Shown here piece after piece: positions 7,208 through 14,172 of a DNA stretch of 17,475 nucleotides (within the stretch, counting starts at the first letter, position 1; every line of letters starts with the position of its first letter). The position numbers were made by a program, and so were the translations under genes. Source of the stretch: Deltaproteobacteria bacterium (GTDB lineage Bacteria; Myxococcota_A; UBA9160; UBA4427); contig DRKE01000302.1 of the NCBI GenBank assembly GCA_011051925.1, positions 1 through 17,475 on the forward strand, given 5' to 3'. A model generated the notes under the pieces. The model made no database searches and was not told where the DNA came from. It saw only the letters and a list, made by a program, of their open reading frames with translations.

Positions 7208-8435
7208 ACTGCTCCCGGAACCGTCGGACCGTCTCGAGCGCGATCAGGTTGATGCCGAGGGTCAGCACGAGCAGGGTGAGCCCGAGCGCGAAGGCGGCGA
7301 GGGTCTTGGCGCTGTCGAACTCCTGGTCTCCGATCAGGAGTGTCACGATCTGAGCCGTGACGGTCGTCACCGCGGACAGGGGATTCGCCGTGAGGCGAGC
7401 TGCGAGGCCGGCGGCCATCACGACGATCATGGTTTCACCGATCGCACGGGAAACGGCCATCAGGATGGCGCCGACGATTCCCGGAAGGGCAGCGGGCAGC
7501 AGTACCTTCTTGACCGTCTCGGATCGGGTCGCACCGAGTGCGAGGGATCCGTCTCTCATGGCCCGGGGCACGGCTGCGATGGCATCGTCGGACAGGGAGG
7601 AGATGAAGGGAATGATCATCACGCCCATCACCAGCCCGGCCGCGAGGGCGCTCTCGGAGGAAACGTCGAGACCCACCGACTCGCCGAACCGGCGGATCAT
7701 CGGCGCGACGCTCAGGGCGGCAAAGAATCCGTAGACGACCGTCGGGACGCCGGCCAGGATCTCGAGAAGCGGCTTGACGACGCTTCGAACCCGCGGCGAG
7801 GCGTATTCGCCGAGATAGATGGCCGCGAGCAAGCCGATCGGAATCGACACGCTCATGGCGACGAGCGTGATGAGCAGCGTCCCGGTGAAGACCGGAACGG
7901 CTCCGAAGGCGCCGCTGGACCCGACCTGATCCGATCGCAGACTCGTCTGGGGGCTCCAGCTCAGCCCGGTGAAGAACTCGACGGGACTGACGAGCGCGAA
8001 AAAGCGGAGTGCCTCGAAGAGGAGCGAGAGGACGATTCCGATCGTCGTGAGGATCGCCACGCCGCTGGAGAGAAAGAGGAGGATCCGAATGATCCGTTCC
8101 GTCGACTCTCGGGCCGGGAACGAAGGTTCGACCTTCGCGGCGGCCCAGGCGAGCCCGGCACAGGCGGTCGAGAGGAGGAGGACGAGGCCCGGGATCCGCG
8201 CATCGAGCCCGTTCTCGGCAGCCCAGGGGAGCGCCCTCTGTCCGAGCGTCCCCCATGCCAGGGCCGCGATCGATGCGGGCAGCGCCGTCCAGAGGGCCAC
8301 GAAATAGCCGTATTGCGTCGGCAGGGATCGGAGAGAGCCCCAGCGCCCGCCCGCCTTCGACAGCGCACGCCGTCTTCCGACGTGGAACGCGAGGACGGTC
8401 ATCCCTGCCAGACTGAGTGCTGCAAGAAGGAACAT
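7200..8435 (-). CDS. pstC: Phosphate ABC transporter permease PstC, long form
   Basis: 411 residues against about 320 in E. coli. The first ~95 residues carry extra hydrophobic segments and the pattern GRRRALSKAGGRWGSLRSLPTQYGYFVALWTALPA, which resembles the PstC N-terminal extension (DUF3708-type) of proteobacterial transporters. The core shows FTGLSWSP, GAVPVFTGTLLITLVAMSVSIPIGLLAAIYLGEYA, LLEILAGVPTVVYGFFA, and the EAA loop GSLALGATRSETVKKVLLPAALPGIVGAILMAVSRAIGETMIVVMAAG, all diagnostic of PstC. It forms the inner-membrane channel with PstA. It starts 73 bp after the pstS stop, and its 3' end overlaps pstA by 8 bp. An ATG eleven codons further in is a possible alternative start. Confidence 0.94.
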   Translation of the reverse strand: MFLLAALSLAGMTVLAFHVGRRRALSKAGGRWGSLRSLPTQYGYFVALWTALPASIAALAWGTLGQRALPWAAENGLDARIPGLVLLLSTACAGLAWAAAKVEPSFPARESTERIIRILLFLSSGVAILTTIGIVLSLLFEALRFFALVSPVEFFTGLSWSPQTSLRSDQVGSSGAFGAVPVFTGTLLITLVAMSVSIPIGLLAAIYLGEYASPRVRSVVKPLLEILAGVPTVVYGFFAALSVAPMIRRFGESVGLDVSSESALAAGLVMGVMIIPFISSLSDDAIAAVPRAMRDGSLALGATRSETVKKVLLPAALPGIVGAILMAVSRAIGETMIVVMAAGLAARLTANPLSAVTTVTAQIVTLLIGDQEFDSAKTLAAFALGLTLLVLTLGINLIALETVRRFREQYE

Positions 8436-8493
8436 GGTGACGGGAGGGTCTCCTCTCGGAAGGGAAGGGACTTCGAAGAATGCCGCCGCGAGG

Positions 8494-8506
8494 CCGGGCT
8501 CCCCGG
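8494..8506 (-). terminator. Small hairpin after pstS, possible attenuator
   Basis: CCGGG at 8494-8498 and CCCGG at 8502-8506 form a perfect 5-bp stem with a 3-base loop, starting three bases after the pstS stop codon on the transcribed (minus) strand. A structure here could stabilise the pstS message or reduce read-through into pstC, as binding-protein genes are often expressed above their permeases. There is no T tract, so this is tentative. Confidence 0.25.
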
Positions 8507-8508
8507 GT

Positions 8509-9567
8509 CTAGAGATGAAGGGGCTCGAGGGCCGAGGCGGCTTTGCGGACGGTCCGTCGATCGGCCTCCGGCAGGGGAATCAGGCCCTTGTCGGCGAGGT
8601 AGCCGTCGGGGCCCACGGCGCGTTCGCTCGTGAACTCTGCGATGTATTCCCGGAGCCCCGGAACCCGGCCCACGTGGGACTTCTTGAGGTAGAAATAGAG
8701 CGAGCGGGAGATCGGGTAGCGGCCCGCCGCGATGTTCTCGAAGGTCGGTTCGACGCCGTCGATCGGACTCGCTTCGATCCGGTCGACGTTCTGGTTCAGG
8801 AAGGAGAACCCGAATATCCCGAAGGCGTTGGGATTCGCTTCGAGCTTCTGGACGATCAGGTTGTCGTTCTCCCCGGCTTCGATGTAGGCGCCGTCTTCAC
8901 GAATCGCATGGGCGGCCGTCTTGAACGCCTTCTTGTCCTGCTTGGCGAGGGTCGCGAGCATCGGGATCTGTTTCGCGCCGCCCTCCATGGCGAGTTCGAC
9001 GAAGGCATCGCGCGTCCCGGAGGTCGGGGGAGGCCCGAGGACCTCGATCTCGCGATCGGGTAGACCCGGATCGACCTCCTTCCAGGTTCGGTTCGGGTTC
9101 TCGACCATCCCGCCGGCGACGGGGACCCGCCGGGCCAGCGCCAGGAAGAGCTGCTTCCGGGTCAGGGGGAGCACGGGATTCACCTTCGACCGGGCGACGA
9201 CGATTCCGTCGAAACCGATGCGGACTTCGACGATGTCCCGGACTCCGTTCCGGGCACAGAGCTCGACCTCGGAGCGTTTGATCCGGCGGGAAGCGTTGGC
9301 GATGTCCGGGGTATCGTCTCCCGGGCCGGCGCAAAAGAGCTTGAGCCCGCCGCCGGAACCCGTGCTCTCGACGATCGGTGTCTTGAAGGCCGTCGTTCGG
9401 CCGAACCGCTCGGCCACCGTCGTCGAGAATGGAAAGACCGTCGAGGAGCCGACGATCCGGATCTGATCTCGCGCAGCCGCGTCGATGGGTGCGAGAAGAA
9501 GGGTCAGCGGTAGGACGCTGGCCAGGGCGATGGCGCGGAATGTCCGGATCGGCCGGATCGATGTCAC
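8509..9567 (-). CDS. pstS: Phosphate ABC transporter periplasmic binding protein PstS
   Basis: 352 residues from a GTG at 9567. That start is chosen because it has a GGGAGGGAAG Shine-Dalgarno just upstream, begins a classical signal peptide (basic TSIRPIRTFR, hydrophobic AIALASVLPLTLLLAP, small-residue cleavage region ending about A31/A32) and lies downstream of the predicted Pho-box promoter; the longer open frame upstream would have to run through that promoter. The mature protein begins RDQIRIVGSSTVFPF and contains the phosphate-contact loops GSSTVFPF (40-47), STGSGGG (68-74), ANASRRIK and TSGTRDAF. It binds inorganic phosphate in the periplasm and delivers it to PstCA. It is the first gene of the leftward pstSCAB operon, divergent from phoU. 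There is no lipobox cysteine, so a soluble periplasmic form is expected. Confidence 0.95.
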   Translation of the reverse strand: MTSIRPIRTFRAIALASVLPLTLLLAPIDAAARDQIRIVGSSTVFPFSTTVAERFGRTTAFKTPIVESTGSGGGLKLFCAGPGDDTPDIANASRRIKRSEVELCARNGVRDIVEVRIGFDGIVVARSKVNPVLPLTRKQLFLALARRVPVAGGMVENPNRTWKEVDPGLPDREIEVLGPPPTSGTRDAFVELAMEGGAKQIPMLATLAKQDKKAFKTAAHAIREDGAYIEAGENDNLIVQKLEANPNAFGIFGFSFLNQNVDRIEASPIDGVEPTFENIAAGRYPISRSLYFYLKKSHVGRVPGLREYIAEFTSERAVGPDGYLADKGLIPLPEADRRTVRKAASALEPLHL

Positions 9568-9659
9568 TGTCTTCCCTCCCTTGTCGTCGTCTTCCGCGCC
9601 CGGTTCGGCCGGAGCGGTCGGGGCGAATGGTGACAGTTGGGTTCTGGATCCAGGCCGGG

Positions 9660-9715
9660 AATCTAGACACCCTTCGTGCGATCGGCGCGACGACCGTGTG
9701 ACGTTCCCGTGACGC
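9660..9715 (-). promoter_or_regulatory. Pho-box array and -10 for pstSCAB
   Basis: Read on the minus strand from 9715, four 7-base units recur every 11 bases: GCGTCAC, ACGTCAC, TCGTCGC and ATCGCAC, separated by 4-base spacers. The first two (9698-9715) form an 18-bp pair with the architecture of the PHO box (two 7-mers related to CTGTCAC with a 4-bp gap). The fourth unit ends at 9676, and a -10-like TAGATT (complement of 9660-9665) follows after exactly 10 bases, the spacing known for PhoB-activated promoters that lack a -35. The predicted transcription start is near 9653, giving a leader of about 85 nt before the pstS GTG. Architecture is seen directly; PhoB binding is inferred. Confidence 0.7.
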
Positions 9716-9759
9716 TTTGGGAAGCGCCGATTGCGCCGTTTCGCCAATGCTCCATCATC

Positions 9760-9793
9760 TCGTCACACGATCGTCACGATCGGGTGGTATCCA
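9760..9793 (+). promoter_or_regulatory. Pho box and -10 for phoU-phoB-phoR
   Basis: TCGTCAC at 9760-9766 is repeated exactly at 9771-9777 after a 4-base spacer, the 7-4-7 layout of a PHO box. A -10-like TATCCA at 9788-9793 begins 10 bases after the second repeat, the spacing expected when PhoB replaces the -35 contact. Transcription would start near 9800, which places the phoU start downstream of it. This implies autoregulation of the sensor-regulator operon by phosphorylated PhoB. Seen as sequence; function is inferred. Confidence 0.7.
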
Positions 9794-9835
9794 ATCGCGG
9801 CATCCGCGAAGGTCGCCCGCGGCGAAGGGGATCCC

Positions 9836-10513
9836 TTGAGTTCGAGAACGCCTCTTTCGACCCCCAGACGCCTGGAGCCGCTCCGTCAGCAGGTTCTGCG
9901 GATGGGCGGGTTGGCGGAGCGGATTCTCGAGAAGGCTCTGCAGAGTCTCTGGGAAAGGAGCCCCCGACTGGCCCGGGAGGTGGCGAAGGACGACCTGCCC
10001 ATCGATCGGCTCGATGTCGAGATCGATCAGGCGGTCCTCGAGTTCCTGGCGCTTCGAGCACCCGTCGCACAGGACCTTCGGCAGGTGATCGCGATCAAGA
10101 CCGCGGCGACGGACCTCGAGCGGGTCGGTGACATCGCGCGGAACATCGCACAGAGCTCGATCCGGCTCTGCGAGTTCGAGCGGAAGCCCGTGCCCCGTTC
10201 GCTGGATGCCCTCGCGGGCGGCAGTCGACGGGTCCTCGCCAGAGCGCTTCGTGCCTTTGCCGACTACGATTCCGAACTCGCCAGACAGGTGATCGCGACG
10301 GATGACGAGATCGACGAAGACGAGGGCCGGGTCTTCCGGGCGTCCGTCGCGGCGATCAAACAGGATCCCGGTTGCTGCGAGCAGGCGGTCGAGTTCATCC
10401 TGGTCGGCCGGAACCTGGAGCGGGTCGGTGATCACGCGACCAACATCGCCGAAGACGTCATTCTCGTCGTCGACTCCCTCAATCTGAAGCACGCGGGGAA
10501 GCTGGAATCATGA
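9836..10513 (+). CDS. phoU: Phosphate signalling complex protein PhoU
   Basis: 225 residues, normal for PhoU, an all-helical two-repeat protein that links the Pst transporter to the PhoR kinase and damps the Pho response when phosphate is plentiful. The two repeats show the metal-binding signatures: DDLPIDRLDVEID with DLERVGDIARNIAQ in the first half, and DDEIDEDEGRVF with NLERVGDHATNIAEDV in the second. The N-terminal RRLEPLRQQVLRMGGLAERIL is the usual first helix. The start is taken as TTG at 9836: it has an AAGGGG Shine-Dalgarno a few bases upstream, gives the family length, and lies after the promoter predicted at 9760-9793; the frame is open further upstream but that would run through the Pho box. 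The stop overlaps the phoB ATG (ATGA). Cytoplasmic, membrane-associated through PstB/PhoR in known systems. Confidence 0.93.
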   Translation: MSSRTPLSTPRRLEPLRQQVLRMGGLAERILEKALQSLWERSPRLAREVAKDDLPIDRLDVEIDQAVLEFLALRAPVAQDLRQVIAIKTAATDLERVGDIARNIAQSSIRLCEFERKPVPRSLDALAGGSRRVLARALRAFADYDSELARQVIATDDEIDEDEGRVFRASVAAIKQDPGCCEQAVEFILVGRNLERVGDHATNIAEDVILVVDSLNLKHAGKLES

Positions 10514-11193
10514 GCCCGCGGGTCCTCGTGATCGATGACGAGCCCGACATCCTCGAGCTCGTCCGTTTCGGACTCCAGCAGGAGGGCTTTGACGTCGAAA
10601 CGGCCACGAGCGGCAAGGAGGGGCTCGGTCGGGTCTCCGCGGACCCGCCGGATCTCGTCGTACTCGATCTGATGCTTCCCGACGTGTCCGGTACCGAGGT
10701 CTGCCGCCGGATCCGGAGTCGATCGGAAACGGCGGATCTGCCGGTCGTGATGCTGACGGCCCGTGCCGAGGAGCTCGACCGGGTCGTCGGGTTCGAGGTC
10801 GGTGCCGACGACTACGTGACGAAACCCTTCAGCTCCCGCGAGCTGGCGCTCCGCGTCAAGGCGGTGTTGCGTCGCCGCGTGTCGACGTCGACCGATGCGG
10901 AGTCCCCTCTTTCACACGGCTCTCTCGAGCTCGATCCCGGTCGCCATCGTTGCCGCGTGGCGGGGAAGGACGTGGCGCTCACGGCCAAGGAGTTCGGGCT
11001 GCTCCAGCTTCTGATGAGCCGTGCGGGCCGGGTGTTGACCCGCGAGAAGCTGCTCGACGACCTCTGGGGTGCCGACGTCGCCGTGACACATCGAACGGTC
11101 GATACCCATCTGAAGCGGCTGAGGGAAAAGCTCGGCGAGGCGGGGGACTACATCCACACGGTCCGCGGAGTCGGCTATCGCTTCGAGGAATAG
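10510..11193 (+). CDS. phoB: Phosphate regulon response regulator PhoB (OmpR family)
   Basis: 227 residues: an N-terminal receiver domain (about 1-120) and a C-terminal winged-helix DNA-binding domain (about 130-226). The receiver shows the acidic pocket D9/D10, the phospho-acceptor D53 in VVLDLMLPD, the switch threonine T83 in VMLTAR and the lysine K105 in DYVTKPF. The effector domain has ELDPGRHRC, LTAKEFGLLQLLMSRAGRVLTREKLLDDLWG, and the recognition-helix segment HRTVDTHLKRLREKLGE ending VRGVGYRFEE. Phosphorylated PhoB activates phosphate-starvation genes by binding Pho boxes. The gene starts inside the phoU stop codon (ATGA) and precedes a sensor kinase, which supports PhoB over other OmpR-family regulators. 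Confidence 0.95.
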   Translation: MSPRVLVIDDEPDILELVRFGLQQEGFDVETATSGKEGLGRVSADPPDLVVLDLMLPDVSGTEVCRRIRSRSETADLPVVMLTARAEELDRVVGFEVGADDYVTKPFSSRELALRVKAVLRRRVSTSTDAESPLSHGSLELDPGRHRCRVAGKDVALTAKEFGLLQLLMSRAGRVLTREKLLDDLWGADVAVTHRTVDTHLKRLREKLGEAGDYIHTVRGVGYRFEE

Positions 11194-11238
11194 CACGACG
11201 ACGGGCGAAGCCCCGCAAGATGGGGGATCGACGCTGCC

Positions 11239-13035
11239 ATGACGCGGTTCCAATTGAAGATCATGGGTGTCCTCGCCCTGCTCGTTCTCGTCGTCGTGGG
11301 AACGACCAGCCTGCTGGCCGAGCGGGGGCTGCGTGCGCGCACGACGGAGAACATCCAGACCGGACTCGAGCACGAGGCGCGCCTGCTGGCCCTGTCCGTC
11401 GATCCGGAGGCATTCGACCGGAAGGGCGATCGTCCCGGCCTGCAGCGCCTCGTCGAGGCCGCGTCGAAGGAGACGGGGGCGCGATTCACGCTGATCGATG
11501 CGGGGGGACGCGTCATCGCGGACTCGGGCGTGGCGGGTGACGCGGTCGCGACGCTCCCGAACCACGCGGACCGGCCCGAAGTGATCGCCGCGATGAAAGA
11601 GGGGCGCGGGAGTCGCATCCGGCACAGCGATACGGTCAAGCGATCCCTCGTCTACGTGGCGATCCGCGTTCCCGAGGACCCTGTCGAGCCGCTCGAGGGC
11701 ATCGTTCGGGTCGCGGTTCGTTCCGATCGGATCGATGCGGCCATCGGCCAGCTGAGGCGCGTGCTGCTCACGGCCGTCATCGTCGGGTTCGCGATGGCGC
11801 TCGGGTTGTCCTACCTGCTCTCCGTGTTCAGCCTGCGGCCGATCATCGAGCTTCGGGACGTCGTGCGCGAGCTGGCGGAGGGCCGCTTGGGCCGAAGGCT
11901 TCGGTGGACCTCGAAAGACGAGCGGGGAGAGATCGCTGCGTCGATCAATCGGATGGCCCGGCAGATCCGGGATGCGGCGGACGAGGCGACGCGGGAAAAG
12001 GAGCGGCTCGAGGCCGTTCTTTCGAGCATGGTCGAAGGGGTCATCGCGGTCGATGAGGCTGGTCGAATCGTTCTCGCGAATCCACGGGCGCGGGAGATGC
12101 TCTCGATCTGGGGGCGTTTCAGCGGGCGTACGCTGCCCGAAGTGATCCGGTTCCCCGAGATCGACGAAGCGTTCCGGTCGGTGGCGAGCGAAGGGATCGT
12201 CGTACGCGAGATCGAGGTCTCCGCAGAGAAGAAGCGGATCCTGTTGATGCATGCTTCCGGCTTCCCGAAGCACGGACCCCGGGCGGGAACCGTCGCCGTT
12301 TTTCACGACGTGACGGAGCTGCGCCGGGTCGATGCGATTCGACGGGACTTCGTCGCGAATGCTTCCCATGAGCTCAGGACGCCGCTCACGGCGATCCTGG
12401 GGTTCGCCGAGACGCTCGGTCACGCGGCGGATGGGGAGGAAGATCTCTCGAAGCATCTCGACATCATCGTTCGGAACGCCCAGCGCATGTCGAGCCTGAT
12501 CGATGATCTGCTCACGCTGTCTCGAATCGAAAGCGGGCTCTCGAGCCTCGAGATCCGTGCGGTCGATCCGGCTCGGCTCGTCGAGACGATCGTTGGCGAT
12601 TTCGCCCCGCGCTTCGAGCAGGCGGGCATCGGACTCCATGTCCATCTCGCGAAGACTTCGCCGTGTCTGGCGGATCACCGCGCCGTCGAGCAGATCCTGT
12701 CGAATCTGCTCAGCAACGCGGCTCGCTATTCGAACCCGGGCTCGCGCGTCGATGTTTCCCTCGAAGAGATCGAAGGCTTCATCGAGGTATCCGTCGAAGA
12801 CACGGGGATCGGGATCCCGAGTCAGGATCTCGAGCGGATCTTCGAACGATTCTATCGGGTCGACGCGGCGCGCTCGCGCGCTCTGGGCAGCACGGGGCTC
12901 GGATTGTCGATCGTGAAGCACCTCGTGAACGCGATGGGCGGATCGGTTCGGGTCGAGAGTGAGGTCGGACGGGGGAGCCGCTTCGTGTTCCGGCTGCCCG
13001 TCGATCGGAGCGGTGTCGACCCTAGCGGGGACTGA
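11239..13035 (+). CDS. phoR: Phosphate regulon sensor histidine kinase PhoR
   Basis: 598 residues, longer than E. coli PhoR (431) because it has a real extracytoplasmic sensor. Order: transmembrane helix at about 8-28, a periplasmic domain of ~145 residues (ARFTLIDAGGRVIADSG resembles a Cache/PAS-like fold), second transmembrane helix at about 174-195, HAMP linker (RPIIELRDVVRELAEGRLGRRL), a cytoplasmic PAS domain (LEAVLSSMVEGVIAVDEAGRIVLANPRAREML), then HisKA with the phospho-acceptor H377 in NASHELRTPL, and an HATPase domain with N-box QILSNLLSNAARYS, G1 EDTGIGIP, F-box FERFYRVD and G2 GSTGLGLSIVKHLV. It phosphorylates PhoB when phosphate is low. A 45-bp gap with a GGGGG-type ribosome site separates it from phoB. 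Its last 14 bases overlap the opposing LysR gene. Confidence 0.93.
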   Translation: MTRFQLKIMGVLALLVLVVVGTTSLLAERGLRARTTENIQTGLEHEARLLALSVDPEAFDRKGDRPGLQRLVEAASKETGARFTLIDAGGRVIADSGVAGDAVATLPNHADRPEVIAAMKEGRGSRIRHSDTVKRSLVYVAIRVPEDPVEPLEGIVRVAVRSDRIDAAIGQLRRVLLTAVIVGFAMALGLSYLLSVFSLRPIIELRDVVRELAEGRLGRRLRWTSKDERGEIAASINRMARQIRDAADEATREKERLEAVLSSMVEGVIAVDEAGRIVLANPRAREMLSIWGRFSGRTLPEVIRFPEIDEAFRSVASEGIVVREIEVSAEKKRILLMHASGFPKHGPRAGTVAVFHDVTELRRVDAIRRDFVANASHELRTPLTAILGFAETLGHAADGEEDLSKHLDIIVRNAQRMSSLIDDLLTLSRIESGLSSLEIRAVDPARLVETIVGDFAPRFEQAGIGLHVHLAKTSPCLADHRAVEQILSNLLSNAARYSNPGSRVDVSLEEIEGFIEVSVEDTGIGIPSQDLERIFERFYRVDAARSRALGSTGLGLSIVKHLVNAMGGSVRVESEVGRGSRFVFRLPVDRSGVDPSGD

Positions 13036-13987
13036 GTCTCGAAGCAGGAGAGGGCGCGACGACGGAGACCTCCCGTGCGAGTCGCTTTTCGACGAGACGG
13101 CGGATCTCTCGTGACAGATCCTTGAAGAGCGGCCCGGCGGGCGAGGCGCTTCGCCAGGCCAGCGCGTGGGTTCGATGGATCTCCTCGCCGTGGACACTTG
13201 AAACCCGCAGCTCTCGAGGGCGATGGATCTCGGATCGGATGTAGAGGGCCGGCAGGAAGGCCACGCCCATTCCCATGACGACCATCTGTCGAAGGGTATC
13301 CAGGCTGGTCCCTTCGTAGTCCCGGAGGATGCGCGCGCCGAGACGATGGCAGAGCTGTCCGATCTGCCGGTGGAAGTGGTGATGTTCTTCGATCGTGAGG
13401 ACCGATTCTCCCGCGAGGTCGCGACGATCGATTCGTTTCTTCCGGGCCAGGCGGTGTTCGGAGGACATGACGAGCTTGAGGGGTTCGCGAAACAGCGGGG
13501 TCACGGCCAGGCTCCGTTCGTCGACGGGCAGGGAGGTGAGAATCAGGTCGTGCCCACCCGAGACGAGGCCCGCCTCCAGGTCCCGTGGGGCTCCCTCGCG
13601 GACGTAGAGCTTGAGGGACGCGTATCGCCGATGGATCGTCGGCAGGATGTGGGGCAGGAGATAGGGGCCCAGGGTCGCGGTGACGCCGAGGCGATGGGTT
13701 CCGCCGGGTTCGCCCGACAGCGCCAGCGCCCGGTCGCGGAGCCCCTGTATCTCCTCGACGGCCCGCCGGGCGTGGGGCAGCAATTCCCGGCCGGCGGGCG
13801 TCAGGGTCGTGCCCCGTCGCGAGCGCTCGAAGAGTTCGATCCCGAGGCCTTCTTCGAGGGCGAGGACCTGATGGGTCAGGGTCGGCTGGCTCACGTCGAG
13901 GCGCGACGCGGCCCCCCGAAAGCTCGATGCTTCCGCGACGCCGAGAAAATACTCGATCTGGCGAAGGGTCGGGCCGGATCTGGACAT
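13022..13987 (-). CDS. LysR-type transcriptional regulator, OxyR-like but lacking the peroxidatic cysteine
   Basis: 321 residues from the ATG at 13987 (AAGGA four bases upstream; a GTG directly before it is also possible). The N-terminal winged helix (about 5-65) reads TLRQIEYFLGVAEASSFRGAASRLDVSQPTLTHQV, followed by ELFERSRRGTTLTPAGRELLPHA, as in OxyR and relatives. The effector domain keeps OxyR-like blocks: LLPHILP, ILTSLPVDERSLAVTPLFREPL, EGTSLDTLRQMVVMGMGVAFLPALYI. Aligned by eye to E. coli OxyR, the second redox cysteine is present (C213) but the peroxidatic Cys199 position is H204, inside a run EEHHHFH. A disulfide switch like OxyR's is therefore unlikely. The gene is divergent from the SulP-carbonic anhydrase pair, which LysR proteins typically control, so it is the probable regulator of that unit. 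Its 3' end overlaps phoR by 14 bp. Confidence 0.88.
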   Translation of the reverse strand: MSRSGPTLRQIEYFLGVAEASSFRGAASRLDVSQPTLTHQVLALEEGLGIELFERSRRGTTLTPAGRELLPHARRAVEEIQGLRDRALALSGEPGGTHRLGVTATLGPYLLPHILPTIHRRYASLKLYVREGAPRDLEAGLVSGGHDLILTSLPVDERSLAVTPLFREPLKLVMSSEHRLARKKRIDRRDLAGESVLTIEEHHHFHRQIGQLCHRLGARILRDYEGTSLDTLRQMVVMGMGVAFLPALYIRSEIHRPRELRVSSVHGEEIHRTHALAWRSASPAGPLFKDLSREIRRLVEKRLAREVSVVAPSPASRLSPR

Positions 13988-14030
13988 CACGTCCTTCCCG
14001 GGCCGGGGAGGAGCCCGACCCGACTGGATC

Positions 14031-14095
14031 AGAATAGATAAAACTTATCAGAATATTTCAATACTTGCTCTTTCGACTATCAGAAGGTTCAATAG
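14031..14095. promoter_or_regulatory. AT-rich divergent promoter/operator island between lysR and SulP
   Basis: About 65 bases that are far richer in A+T than everything around them. They contain a perfect dyad GATAA-AAC-TTATC (14037-14049), and two related elements TATCAGAA...TTCAATA at 14046-14063 and 14078-14094, 32 bases apart (about three helical turns). The second is bounded as CTAT-N11-ATAG, a T-N11-A type LysR site. Possible promoters overlap them: TTGCTC (14065-14070) with TTCAAT (14088-14093), 17-bp spacing, rightward; and TTGAAA (complement of 14056-14061) with TATTCT (complement of 14031-14036), 19-bp spacing, leftward. The repeats are seen; regulator binding and promoter assignment are inference. 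Confidence 0.55.
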
Positions 14096-14172
14096 ACTCC
14101 CAGCGGGTGCCGAAACGGATCGGCCGACCCGTGGCGAATCCGGCTGGCCCCGGTCGGTCCTGGAGACCTGGA

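Noticed and set aside
11203..11213. GGGC-GAA-GCCC hairpin in the phoB-phoR gap
   Set aside because: Four-base stem only; the gap is 45 bp and both genes belong to one signalling unit, so termination is unlikely.
10912..13197. Very long open frame (over 700 codons) on the minus strand opposite phoB and phoR
   Set aside because: Arg/Asp/Pro-rich composition with no recognisable motif, while the plus strand encodes complete PhoB and PhoR with all catalytic residues.
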